Source of the DNA: an uncultured Saprospiraceae bacterium
Lineage (GTDB): Bacteria; Bacteroidota; Bacteroidia; Chitinophagales; Saprospiraceae
Reading direction: 5' to 3'
Assembly: GCA_938007965.1 (NCBI GenBank)
Contig: CALLMH010000002.1
Span: forward strand, 28,394-92,393
DNA: 64,000 nt
Positions 56,015 to 64,000 of this stretch are shown here, in pieces; position 1 is the stretch's first letter, and each line of letters starts with the position of its first letter. The translations under genes and the position numbers were made by a program. The notes beneath the pieces are model-generated. The model worked only from the letters and a program-made list of their open reading frames with translations, was not told the origin of the DNA and did not search any database.

Positions 56015-56366
56015 GTTTTATAACGTTTTGAGTAATTGACTTTAATTATCTAAATGTAAATAAAATAGTAGAGTCTTACAGTGTAAGTAATGATTATAGT
56101 AAATAAATTGCTTAAATTGTCTTGCACACATAATTTCTGCTTATTTCATCGAATTCACGGTTAGTTTAATCAATCGGATTAATTTTGAAGGGACAAAAAA
56201 TGATTAGTTTAATGATTTCATAGACAATTGGGACGTATGAAATGATTCTTCCAGGTATCTTCAGACACATATATATATCGTAGATAAAGCAATAGCAAGA
56301 CGATCAAGTAGATAGACAAATCCTGAAAAAACAGACTTCGTACAGGTAATCAAAATAATACTCAAT
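56015..56366. other. Divergent intergenic region
   Basis: These 352 AT-rich bases separate the T9SS propeller gene from the deaminase gene and should contain both promoters. I see no RNA gene, operator copy or coding remnant. Confidence 0.4.
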
Positions 56367-57398
56367 ATGCAATCATCAGATCTTTTAAAAATCATAGAGG
56401 GAATCCCTAAAGCGGAGCTTCACCTGCATATCGAAGGCAGTTTCGAACCTGAATTGATGTTCGAAATTGCAAAGAGGAACAATATAGAACTCGCCTTCGA
56501 TTCCATAGAATCGATAAAAAAAGCATATAAGTTCAATAATCTACAAGAGTTCTTGGATATCTACTATATGGGAGCACAGGTGCTGATTCATGAGCAGGAT
56601 TTCTATGATCTGACATGGGCATATTTGACAAAGGTTCATAGTCAGAATGTAGTACATGTGGAGATCTTCTTCGATCCGCAGACGCATACAGAGCGAGGGA
56701 TAGGATTCGGTACTGTGATCAATGGAATCAACAAAGCACTTATCAGAGCGAATAGAGAATATGGCATTTCGCACAGACTCATCATGTCTTATCTTAGACA
56801 TATGAGCGAGGAGGAAGCATTCGATACTTTGGAGTCTTCTATTCCTTTCAAGCACCTTATTGATGGGGTAGGCTTAGACTCCTCAGAGAAAGGGAATCCA
56901 CCAAATAAATTTGTCAATGTCTTCAAAGCATCGGCTGAGCATGGGTATAAGTTAGTCGCTCATGCTGGAGAGGAAGGTCCTGCAGAATACATATGGGAAG
57001 CGCTCGACTTACTAAATATAGTCAGGATAGACCACGGTAATCGATGTTTGGATGACGAGGCATTGATACGTAGGTTGGTAGATGAGAAAATAGCCTTGAC
57101 CTTGTGCCCACTTAGTAATGTGGAACTCAAAGTTATCCAGAATATGGAAGAACATCCAGTAGCCAAAATGCTTGACAAAGGAATCGTGGCTACGATACAT
57201 TCCGACGATCCTGCGTATTTTGGCGGCTATATTAATGAGAACTTTTATGAAACGGCTAAAGCATTGAATCTTGATACTTCTCAATTGATGCAATTGGCAA
57301 TCAATGCATTCGAAGCGAGTTGGTTGACTAGAGAGGAGAAAAATAGACACATTTCTGAGGTGAAGAAATATTTTGAATCTTTAGTATTGAGTCATTAG
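56367..57398 (+). CDS. Adenine/adenosine deaminase
   Basis: The 343-residue zinc amidohydrolase of the adenosine-deaminase family has metal ligands His19 and His21 in ELHLHIEGS, the HAGEEG motif with the catalytic glutamate, HGNRC with a conserved histidine, and the zinc-binding aspartate in HSDDPAYFGGY. The SDDPAYFGGY form is typical of the adenine-deaminase branch, whereas classical adenosine deaminases usually have a T/S-DDP-x-V/I-F form. I therefore favour adenine to hypoxanthine with adenosine as the alternative. It works in purine salvage in the cytosol. It stands alone on the plus strand. Confidence 0.88.
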   Translation: MQSSDLLKIIEGIPKAELHLHIEGSFEPELMFEIAKRNNIELAFDSIESIKKAYKFNNLQEFLDIYYMGAQVLIHEQDFYDLTWAYLTKVHSQNVVHVEIFFDPQTHTERGIGFGTVINGINKALIRANREYGISHRLIMSYLRHMSEEEAFDTLESSIPFKHLIDGVGLDSSEKGNPPNKFVNVFKASAEHGYKLVAHAGEEGPAEYIWEALDLLNIVRIDHGNRCLDDEALIRRLVDEKIALTLCPLSNVELKVIQNMEEHPVAKMLDKGIVATIHSDDPAYFGGYINENFYETAKALNLDTSQLMQLAINAFEASWLTREEKNRHISEVKKYFESLVLSH

Positions 57399-57492
57399 CG
57401 ATTAGTCTAGGTAGTTAGTGATAGTAAGAATTCTAAAAATGATATAGCAATCATAATTACTTCGTGATATAAAAATTTGAAATGAGATGACC

Positions 57493-58062
57493 ATGAAAAA
57501 CAACTTTCTTTTATTTTTCATTTTGCCTTTATTATATGGGTGTTATGATCAAAAGTCTATACAGCGAGAGGCTGTATCTCAATATTATGAAGGATTTAAT
57601 TCTGGAAAATATAGTCAAATAAAAGAGGTGATCAGCGATAGTATTATTTTTTACAGTGGTGATTATATCATGCCTTACAGTAGTAGAAGTTTCCACGAAA
57701 AATTCAAATGGGACTCTATATTTCAGCCTTCTTATACATTGGTTGGGATGGAATGCGTAGATGATCAAATAATTGCTACAGTACAGTCTAGTTCTGTGAG
57801 GCACATATTTCTCAAGAATAGTCCAATGGTTTGCGACTATAAAATATCATTTGACAATGGGAAAATATCAAGAATTGAAGACATGGAATGTCCTACGGCA
57901 GATTGGGATGTTTGGCAGAGAGAGGTAGGGAATTTAGTGAAATGGGTCGATCTTAATCATCCCGAGTTCAATGGGTTTATTTATGAGATGACTATGAATG
58001 GTGCCATAAATTATCTTAAAGTAATAGCTCTATATGAGGATCGGGATGAGGTCAGTTTTTGA
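57493..58062 (+). CDS. Small lipoprotein, possibly NTF2/SnoaL-like
   Basis: The product is about 189 residues from ATG 57493 (MKNNFLLFFILPLLYGC), a compact lipoprotein signal with lipobox LLYGCY; the ORF-track start is two codons upstream. The mature part (AVSQYYEGFNSGKYSQIKEVISDSIIFYSGDY...) has the helix-then-curved-sheet pattern of the SnoaL/NTF2-like fold that binds small molecules or only serves as a scaffold. I recognise no catalytic residues. Its 3' end overlaps that of the convergent PL6 gene by 11 bp. Function unknown. Confidence 0.7.
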   Translation: MKNNFLLFFILPLLYGCYDQKSIQREAVSQYYEGFNSGKYSQIKEVISDSIIFYSGDYIMPYSSRSFHEKFKWDSIFQPSYTLVGMECVDDQIIATVQSSSVRHIFLKNSPMVCDYKISFDNGKISRIEDMECPTADWDVWQREVGNLVKWVDLNHPEFNGFIYEMTMNGAINYLKVIALYEDRDEVSF

Positions 58063-59986
58063 TGAAATTACGAGATAGCTCGCTCTCGACGATACCACCT
58101 TGTCCTATGAATGTCATATTCAATAGATAAGCTCCAGGAATTAGTGTGTCCAAATCGACCGTCAATTCAGTATCATCTAATTGATAATATTTTGAGAAAA
58201 CAATTTTACCGTCTGCCTGCATTATTTCTAACTGGGTACTATGATACACAGACGGCAGATTACTCAATCTTATAGTTCCATTTGTAGGATTCGGATACAA
58301 CTCGATATCATCATCCATATATTCTGTAACCTGTACAGGGTCGCCTGCATCTTGGAATATGCTAACCATAAACGATTGGTCGCCGTCGGTGATTGTTAGT
58401 ATTCCTGATCGATTTGTATTCACATTATTCGCTTCTACTGTAATGTTGACTTGAGCATCACCATTTTCAGATGTTGGGTCAGTTGAAATCCAATCTACAT
58501 TACTCTCTATGAACCATTCCACATTACTAGAGACTTTGAATGATCTACTATCTCCATTCTTACCGATATATAGTTGAGACACATTTGCAGCCAAGTAATT
58601 GACAAGATTGTCGAATAAGTACGAAGGGCCAGTATTCATCTCTGTCGCATGCGGTTGAACATTGACTACTGTAGAAAATTCAGATGCTCCAATCGCCCGA
58701 TCTGTTATCAACTCAGGCCTCGATTCTTTCATCAGATCTAACTCTATCGCATTGTCATATTGCATTCCTGGATACAGGGGAATAGATATGTAACCATCAT
58801 CCGCGGCAGTGATAGCTGGACTATTAGATCCGGGTTGGTAAAATCCCTGAGAATTCTCAGTAAGAAATGGATCAGTAACCAAAAGTCCCAATGATGGAGG
58901 CGTAATGCCCAATGTACCAAACGATAAATTTCCAATCCAAGTCTCGTTTCCAGTGTCTTGGACAAATAATCGATCGAGAGGATTCGAGAATATATTATTA
59001 GCTATGATGACATTGCTAGGCGGATTATTTCCACTACTTCCAAGAATGATCTCTTCAGAATTTACAATTGTATTATGATAGATATGAATGTCAAATAATG
59101 GATCCGACGCTTCGTTTTGTAGTAGAATAGATCTACGATTATTGCCTTCGAAATAATTGTTGTATACAAAATGATTAGACCCTTCTCTGATCCTAATTCC
59201 TCCCATATTATTCAAAAAGAAATTACCGTATACGATGCCTTCGTCTCCATGTCTCAATACGAGTTCTGCTACGGGATTATTTTCAAAAGTATTATATCGG
59301 TATACATTTTGTCTGGATTTGTGTGAGATGATCTCGCCATCTCCATTGCATCTTGTAAAGTAACAATACTCCACTAGTGTGCGACTGTCTAGCTCACCTT
59401 GTGTACTGACTCCTATTCTGATAGGTTCGATACCCTGGTCTTGTCCAATCCCATCAAAATTTTTGAATGAGCAGTATTGAATCTTATGATATCCGGGCTC
59501 ATTATCTACTAGAATCGAGAGGATGTTTTGATCATCAAGATTTAGTCTATTCTCAAAATTGCAATGGCTTATCGTACATCTTCTAGACTCTTGGTATACT
59601 CTCAAGTATTTGAAGCAGGTATAATTTTGAATATTCACATGGGTAAATAGGACATCATTACCGTATATTCTTATGACATCTAGATTGCCAATAAATCCTC
59701 CTATATACTGAATTCCTGAAAACGTGACCTCATCGGCATTTATTACAACTCTTGATACCCCTGAGAATAATACGGTACCATATTCTTCGGCTGTAACTAT
59801 AATCCCATCTTTATCAATATCCATCCTAGTATCGAAATAGATACCTGAAGCCCAAATAATAGAGTCCCCTGCACTAGCTTCTTGTTGAGCCGCAGAAAAT
59901 TCTTGACCTGACGAAACGAGGTAGCGAGTTTGCGCGCTTATATAAGCACTTACCAGCATAAAAGAAGACAGAAGAAAATGTTTCAA
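58052..59986 (-). CDS. PL6-family alginate lyase with BACON-like and T9SS sorting domains
   Basis: The 644-residue secreted protein has a signal peptide (ISAQ) and a right-handed parallel beta-helix of the PL6/chondroitinase-B family (about 20-450). The conserved catalytic pair is visible as Lys223 in ISHKSRQN and Arg245 in VLRHGDEG, followed by YGNFFLNN. Next is a BACON-like beta domain (about 460-548), and the C-terminal 80 residues are a T9SS sorting domain (LYPNPTNGTIRLS). PL6 enzymes cleave alginate, often the MG or G blocks; the cluster context makes dermatan unlikely. It is 73 bp after the multidomain PL7 gene and should be co-transcribed from the operator-bearing promoter near 63000. 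Confidence 0.9.
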   Translation of the reverse strand: MKHFLLSSFMLVSAYISAQTRYLVSSGQEFSAAQQEASAGDSIIWASGIYFDTRMDIDKDGIIVTAEEYGTVLFSGVSRVVINADEVTFSGIQYIGGFIGNLDVIRIYGNDVLFTHVNIQNYTCFKYLRVYQESRRCTISHCNFENRLNLDDQNILSILVDNEPGYHKIQYCSFKNFDGIGQDQGIEPIRIGVSTQGELDSRTLVEYCYFTRCNGDGEIISHKSRQNVYRYNTFENNPVAELVLRHGDEGIVYGNFFLNNMGGIRIREGSNHFVYNNYFEGNNRRSILLQNEASDPLFDIHIYHNTIVNSEEIILGSSGNNPPSNVIIANNIFSNPLDRLFVQDTGNETWIGNLSFGTLGITPPSLGLLVTDPFLTENSQGFYQPGSNSPAITAADDGYISIPLYPGMQYDNAIELDLMKESRPELITDRAIGASEFSTVVNVQPHATEMNTGPSYLFDNLVNYLAANVSQLYIGKNGDSRSFKVSSNVEWFIESNVDWISTDPTSENGDAQVNITVEANNVNTNRSGILTITDGDQSFMVSIFQDAGDPVQVTEYMDDDIELYPNPTNGTIRLSNLPSVYHSTQLEIMQADGKIVFSKYYQLDDTELTVDLDTLIPGAYLLNMTFIGQGGIVESELSRNFIKN

Positions 59987-60059
59987 TTGATTGAGATTCT
60001 ATTTTAATTAAGGTTGCCTATCTATGTATTCAATGATGTAACTCAGCTTACTATGAATT

Positions 60060-62864
60060 TTATGGTTTTACCAGCTTAGCCATATGGGTTTTTCCATTTC
60101 CTTCGAACTGTACGAGGTATGTGCCAGGTTGTAGTTCACTGACATCAATTGTATTGACATTACGGATCGTTTTTCTTAGTACTATTCTACCTAATTGATC
60201 ATACAAGGTTGCATTTTCGAATCCTTCAGCACCTTCTACAGTTACGATAGACGAGACAGGATTAGGAGATAGAATAATATTGCTGTCATTTACATTTTGC
60301 ACATTAGTTATTTGATCGCCAAATACTCTCACTTCTGTAAGGCTCACCCATGGGCCAGTATAGATATCTGCTCCAGTGACGGTTATTTTTACAAATCTAG
60401 CTTCTATACTATCTACCACATTGATGATAGGGATATTAGCCGTGCCAGGGACTGTATTGTTTGATCTGTCTACAATGGTCGTGTATGGGCCGCTCTCATT
60501 TTGTGCTGCTTCAATTATAAACTGATATGCTCGATTTTCATAACAAGTAACTTCCGTTTGAGTGATACTTATCTCGTTTTCTAAGTCTATGGTTGCTGAT
60601 TGTGGAAAGCCATTTACCGACCATCGAGTATTTGTATTGTCATCTACAAGATTTTCCACAACATTAGATCCATCAGCAGTACCACTTCCTGTAGCTGGTT
60701 GTCCCAATGCCCAATTAAACTTGGTGGATGGGTTCAGTACATTTATAAATTTAGAGTCTACGAATTCTCCTTCTTCGGTAGTCACGGTTACATTCACTAT
60801 TCCTTCGGATACACCTGTTAAGAATCCGTCCTCTGTTATCGAAGCCACATTCGCATCATCGGATTCGAAAACGACATTTTGGTTTATGGCATCGGCAGGT
60901 GAAATGAATGCGACCAATTGGACGCTAGCTCCTACACCGATTGCTCCCGGATTAGCCAATGTTATTCCAGTTACATTTACTTGTTCGCGTACTGTAATCT
61001 TGGTGCTAAGAGATGTTCTCGCTCCACCTTCATTATCAGTAGCTTTAGCGGTAAGTGTATAGTCTCCTTCGGCTACATCAGTCCATGTAAATGAATATGG
61101 AGCTGTTGTCGCTTCTCCAATCTTATTATTGCCGCCTTCAAAAAATTCAACTTTAGTGACTGCGCCATCAGAATCTTCCGCTTCGGCCGAGATGGTGATA
61201 TCGCTTCCAGGTAGAAAATTAGTATTACTCGTCGGATCAGTTATGCTGATAGAAGGAAAAAAGTTTTGTTGTGTTCCATCTTCTTCAAATAGATCATCGA
61301 AATGTGCAGTTGCTTCACCGCTATCCTGAAGATATACACCCGCTTTCCAGTAACTAGGCCATGTCCAGTAAGATACATCCATGTTTACTTTTTCTTCACC
61401 TTCGTAGTCTATGATCATATTCCCATCTACCAATCTAATATCACAATTAAAATATCCTCCGGGATCTTCTCCAAGGTCTACGTGCATGGTATTGGATCCT
61501 CCATCATCTGTTTTGATTGCTGCCCATATATGATTAGAAGGCGATTTAGCATTGTGCTTATATATTCTTAATAGTGGTTTATTTGGTCCAGGTCCTGCGT
61601 TTGCATCATCATGAATTTGCATCACTGTCACTTGATCACAAGTTTGCTCTACGATATCAATCCTACCATGTAATGATCTGTTTGCATCATTGAGATTCCA
61701 ATTGGTTTCATTACGAAGTTCAGTTCTTCTGCTGTCACCTGATTGATTGAATAATATTTTATCCCCATCAACCACATAGAACCAATTTGGATTTACATAA
61801 CCATCGTTTAGTGCTTCCTTATCCCTTAATGTCGAACTGGTCGGTCCTTGGAGCTTACATTCTGATAGGAAAGGCTGGAATCTCGGTATGTCAGATGGTG
61901 CTTCATAGCCAGTAGGTGGGGTAGGGGCTGAGTGTGTCACATCTAAGGCGTAGAACGATACCTGTGCATATTCGTCTGGATCGCCAGCATTGTTTTGATT
62001 ATAATTTCCAGCTTTGAAGTACATCCAATCATCTGCAAATCCACTGTTTGTCATGTCTACTTCTTTGATCACATCATCCTTACCGTCTCTCATGATTGTT
62101 ACGGTCAGGAGGTTGCCTACAACTCGGATCTCGTAACTGAATTTTTCTCCCAATGCAATTCCATCTTCCGGATTAGGGATACCATTAGCTCTGCTGCCTA
62201 TCATATCATACCATTGTTCAGAACCTGTAGTAGGTTCGTGAGCGAAATAGACTGATCCTTTGGTATTACCAGGTAATTTTCTGTAATAAATTCTGCATGG
62301 TTCGTCGTCAGATGCATGTATCTGGCCTACGATGGTACGCCCTACTTTGAAGCTTTCGTCAGAGGTCTCAGAGACATGATCTACTGCCAATGTAGCCGTC
62401 ATTACGCCATCTACTCCTCCAGCGGCTTCTTGATTGGCCATAGTAGAAGAAGAGAATACCCAGTTGTTTTTATTTATTCCTTGCGTTGGAATACTGGTGT
62501 CTAGTCTACGCATCATCTCCCTTAATTCGTTTCTTGGATATGAACTACCACCCGTAGCGCCATCGTTTGGACACCAAAATACCATTGCCCCAGTATTTTC
62601 ATCGGTATAGAATTCACCATCTACAGAATATCCAGTAGACAGTTGGTCTGCATCCCTCTCTTGTTGATTAGGTCTAGTCAGTTTCCAATATGTAAGATCA
62701 AAATTTCCCCCTGGTGGCAGGTTTGGATCTAAGTCTTGGGCCATTACTGAGCTGCTATATACAGACAGAAGCAATATCAGTAAGACGCATCTAGAATATA
62801 GTAATGTGGAAGAAGAATTAGATTGATCTAAACTTATAAGTTGGATGTTAGAGATAGGGTTCAT
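60060..62864 (-). CDS. Multidomain double-PL7 alginate lyase, T9SS-secreted
   Basis: The 934-residue protein has two PL7-like domains followed by accessory domains. Domain one (about residues 52-318) carries RNELREM, VGQIHAS and YFKAGNYNQ. Domain two (about 328-533) carries RRTELRNE, MQIHDD and YWKAGVYLQ. Then come an Ig-like domain (537-628), a Big_2-type domain (633-715), an F5/8-type C discoidin-like carbohydrate-binding domain (718-855), and a T9SS sorting domain (LSPNPVSSIVTVEG...ELQPGTYLVQF). The two PL7 domains differ strongly, unlike the lipoprotein lyase at 11978-14017. The start ATG at 62864 puts 40 residues before the signal cleavage region; a shorter signal from an inner start is possible. 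It should release alginate oligomers outside the cell, followed by PL6. Confidence 0.92.
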   Translation of the reverse strand: MNPISNIQLISLDQSNSSSTLLYSRCVLLILLLSVYSSSVMAQDLDPNLPPGGNFDLTYWKLTRPNQQERDADQLSTGYSVDGEFYTDENTGAMVFWCPNDGATGGSSYPRNELREMMRRLDTSIPTQGINKNNWVFSSSTMANQEAAGGVDGVMTATLAVDHVSETSDESFKVGRTIVGQIHASDDEPCRIYYRKLPGNTKGSVYFAHEPTTGSEQWYDMIGSRANGIPNPEDGIALGEKFSYEIRVVGNLLTVTIMRDGKDDVIKEVDMTNSGFADDWMYFKAGNYNQNNAGDPDEYAQVSFYALDVTHSAPTPPTGYEAPSDIPRFQPFLSECKLQGPTSSTLRDKEALNDGYVNPNWFYVVDGDKILFNQSGDSRRTELRNETNWNLNDANRSLHGRIDIVEQTCDQVTVMQIHDDANAGPGPNKPLLRIYKHNAKSPSNHIWAAIKTDDGGSNTMHVDLGEDPGGYFNCDIRLVDGNMIIDYEGEEKVNMDVSYWTWPSYWKAGVYLQDSGEATAHFDDLFEEDGTQQNFFPSISITDPTSNTNFLPGSDITISAEAEDSDGAVTKVEFFEGGNNKIGEATTAPYSFTWTDVAEGDYTLTAKATDNEGGARTSLSTKITVREQVNVTGITLANPGAIGVGASVQLVAFISPADAINQNVVFESDDANVASITEDGFLTGVSEGIVNVTVTTEEGEFVDSKFINVLNPSTKFNWALGQPATGSGTADGSNVVENLVDDNTNTRWSVNGFPQSATIDLENEISITQTEVTCYENRAYQFIIEAAQNESGPYTTIVDRSNNTVPGTANIPIINVVDSIEARFVKITVTGADIYTGPWVSLTEVRVFGDQITNVQNVNDSNIILSPNPVSSIVTVEGAEGFENATLYDQLGRIVLRKTIRNVNTIDVSELQPGTYLVQFEGNGKTHMAKLVKP

Positions 62865-62993
62865 AATTAATAGTTATTGAATGAATTAAAAGAAAATTGC
62901 TACGATAGCGTAATTCTTTTTTAGCAATACGCCAATTATAAGATTCGAAAATCTCTGTTAATTGACATCTTAAATGATTTGTATTTTCTGTAC

Positions 62994-63008
62994 AATTGGT
63001 TGACCAAT
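62994..63008. promoter_or_regulatory. Second copy of the uronate-type operator, upstream of PL7-PL6
   Basis: AATTGGTTGACCAAT is identical to 14895-14909 and contains the inverted repeat ATTGGT-TG-ACCAAT. It lies 130 bp upstream of the PL7 start. On the minus strand a weak -7-like box (TATATTGC) lies 9 bp before it, so the operator again sits at or just after the likely transcription start. The GntR regulator at 14156-14866 is the natural candidate to bind it. Confidence 0.75.
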
Positions 63009-63393
63009 CATGCTTAAGCAATATACAATATTAATTATGACTGTGTTTATAATTAAATAATAAATCTGTTGTCAGAAAAGACTTTTATTGAAGAAATACG
63101 ACAAAAGTGAGGTGATATAAATAATTCTGGAACTGAAATCTAGAGAAGATAATGATTTATATTGGTAGTAGTAAGACTCTGTAGGTCAGTAACAGGGAAT
63201 CATTTCAGAAGTAAGGATACTGAATGAAATAGTGCAATCATTGTACAAGTAGAGAGTAAAAAACTGTTATGAATTTATACTATTTTTTAGGGTTATTCAG
63301 AAGTAAGGACAATAATAAAATTATATCACCTACAAGGAGCATTAATTTGAGGCAGAAATTAAATTGACCTTAGCTGGCTTAGGTATTTGGATT

Positions 63394-63547
63394 TCATTTT
63401 GGCGTTAAGAACTTGCAACTGTCTGAGCGTAAGCGAGTTTTGTAAGTTTAGTCAAAATGTGATCCCAATAGCGTTAAAAGTCAGGTAAAGTCTTGAGCTT
63501 TTTGTTTCGTTTTTGGGTCAAGCCAAAAATGAAAGCCCGAACGGCGA
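63394..63547. repeat. Composite palindromic intergenic repeat
   Basis: The first part (63394-63462) is a long imperfect hairpin: CATTTTGGCGTTAAGAACTTGCAAC pairs with GTTTTGTAAGTTTAGTCAAAATG around a GAGCGTAAGCGAG loop. The second part (63505-63534) is TTTCGTTTTTGG / CCAAAAATGAAA with 11 of 12 pairs, followed by GCCCGAACGGCGAG. The second part recurs in degenerate form at 16362-16405. It resembles multicopy intergenic repeats that I believe are widespread in Bacteroidota; copy number cannot be judged from one window. Confidence 0.65.
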
Positions 63548-63599
63548 GTGGAAGTTTAGGTTGACATTTATTACCTCTTATTTTCGTAAAATCAAGCGT

Positions 63600-63830
63600 A
63601 AACGGGGTATTCATTCAGCAGTAAGCCGAATGAAGGGCTATATAATAAGGATATTCAGATCTACTGAATATTCCTGTTTATCAATAATATCCTCCGCTCG
63701 CCCCAAGAGTGGCTTGCTACGAAAAAGCAAACGCGCGTAGGTATTTTTAGCGCTGCCGGCTTTCAATTTTTTATTGATGAAAAACTGAAACAAAAAACGA
63801 GTATTTGCAAAACAAGCCATCTTTATATCA
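63600..63830. repeat. Stem-loop-rich continuation of the repeat region
   Basis: Hairpins TTCATTC/GAATGAA (63610-63634) and ATATTCAG/CTGAATAT (63651-63671) are followed by a G/C-richer stretch (CCTCCGCTCGCCCCAAGAGTGG) unlike its surroundings. I read it as part of the same repeat block and not as a coding sequence. Confidence 0.45.
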
Positions 63831-63880
63831 TGGCTTTACTCAGTGCTTAACACGAGTTAAATTTTAAACCTCAGTTTTAA

Positions 63881-64000
63881 TCACTCATCAATCACGTCAA
63901 AAAATGAATCAGATTCTAAGACATTCGTCTCACCGTCGATCGTAACTGCGTATACAAAACCAGGCAGCACACTATAAGCTCCTACATTACCGTCTTTATC
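63881..64000 (-). CDS. 3' end of an unidentified gene (partial)
   Basis: On the minus strand an open frame enters from the right edge and ends at TGA (63881-63883), giving the last 39 residues (DKDGNVGAYSVLPGFVYAV...SFFDVIDE). It is preceded by no stop within the window, and composition fits coding. It begins with an Asp/Gly-rich turn like those in secreted beta domains, but the family cannot be named. It would be transcribed toward the PL7 gene. Confidence 0.6.
   Translation of the reverse strand, partial: DKDGNVGAYSVLPGFVYAVTIDGETNVLESDSFFDVIDE

Larger units (their letters stand above)
62865..63880. other. 1-kb gap upstream of the PL7-PL6 operon
   Basis: The gap contains the operator (62994-63008), a 14-bp direct repeat (TTCAGAAGTAAGGA at 63204-63217 and 63296-63309), a palindromic repeat element (63394-63547) and more stem-loops to about 63830. 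The short ORFs in the ORF track here lie inside the repeat and are not credible genes. Confidence 0.5.

Noticed and set aside
63513-63820. Two opposite short ORFs (75 and 60 aa) near the right end
   Set aside because: They lie in a palindromic repeat block, and their composition reflects the repeat and not a protein.
1-64000. CRISPR array, prophage, insertion sequence or tRNA
   Set aside because: No regularly spaced repeats, phage structural genes, transposase or tRNA-like cloverleaf with a T-loop motif were found on reading the gaps.

Overview
The window is chromosomal DNA from an AT-rich Bacteroidota bacterium. The evidence is type IX secretion (T9SS) C-terminal sorting domains, a SusC-like TonB barrel, TamB paired with a lipoprotein TamA homologue, RskA-type anti-sigma control, and a promoter that fits the Bacteroidota TTTG / TAnnTTTG pattern. 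Two alginate-degradation clusters suggest a marine polysaccharide degrader. A Saprospiria-like lineage is my guess; the sequence alone does not fix the genus.

Layout. 0-7.1 kb: a SusC-like barrel without a recognisable plug, followed 4 bp later by an alpha-2-macroglobulin that carries a plug-like segment. 7.1-14.9 kb (minus strand): alginate catabolism, with FadR-type regulator, tandem-PL7 lipoprotein, KdgF, hexuronate MFS permease, SDR (probable DEH reductase), then KDG kinase and KDPG aldolase after an internal terminator. 15-26 kb: MscS channel, two DUF4331 proteins, a DUF547-barrel fusion, an Omp85-like protein and a GH113-like hydrolase. 26-33.5 kb: FeS-type photolyase, TPR lipoprotein, anti-sigma/ECF sigma pair, PAP2 phosphatase, secreted nuclease. 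33.6-56 kb: two large paralogous T9SS propeller proteins on either side of a mostly housekeeping block (amidohydrolase, rlmF, sucB, tamB-tamL). 56-63 kb: adenine/adenosine deaminase, a small lipoprotein, and a second alginate cluster of PL6 and multidomain PL7, both T9SS-sorted. The right end is a repeat-rich gap and the 3' end of one more gene.

How the genes work together. The T9SS-exported PL7 and PL6 lyases and the lipoprotein double-PL7 lyase would cut alginate outside the cell and at the envelope. KdgF, the SDR, KdgK and KdgA then take unsaturated uronate via DEH and KDG to KDPG, pyruvate and glyceraldehyde-3-phosphate, with the MFS permease importing monomers. An identical 15-bp operator-like sequence (AATTGGTTGACCAAT) lies upstream of the regulator gene and, 48 kb away, upstream of the PL7-PL6 pair, so both clusters probably form one regulon.

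Most notable: the apparent separation of a TonB plug from its barrel into an adjacent thioester alpha-2-macroglobulin; the shared uronate-type operator; two paralogues with both a lipobox and a T9SS sorting domain; and a decayed aminotransferase remnant between sucB and tamB. No tRNA, rRNA, CRISPR array or transposase was seen.
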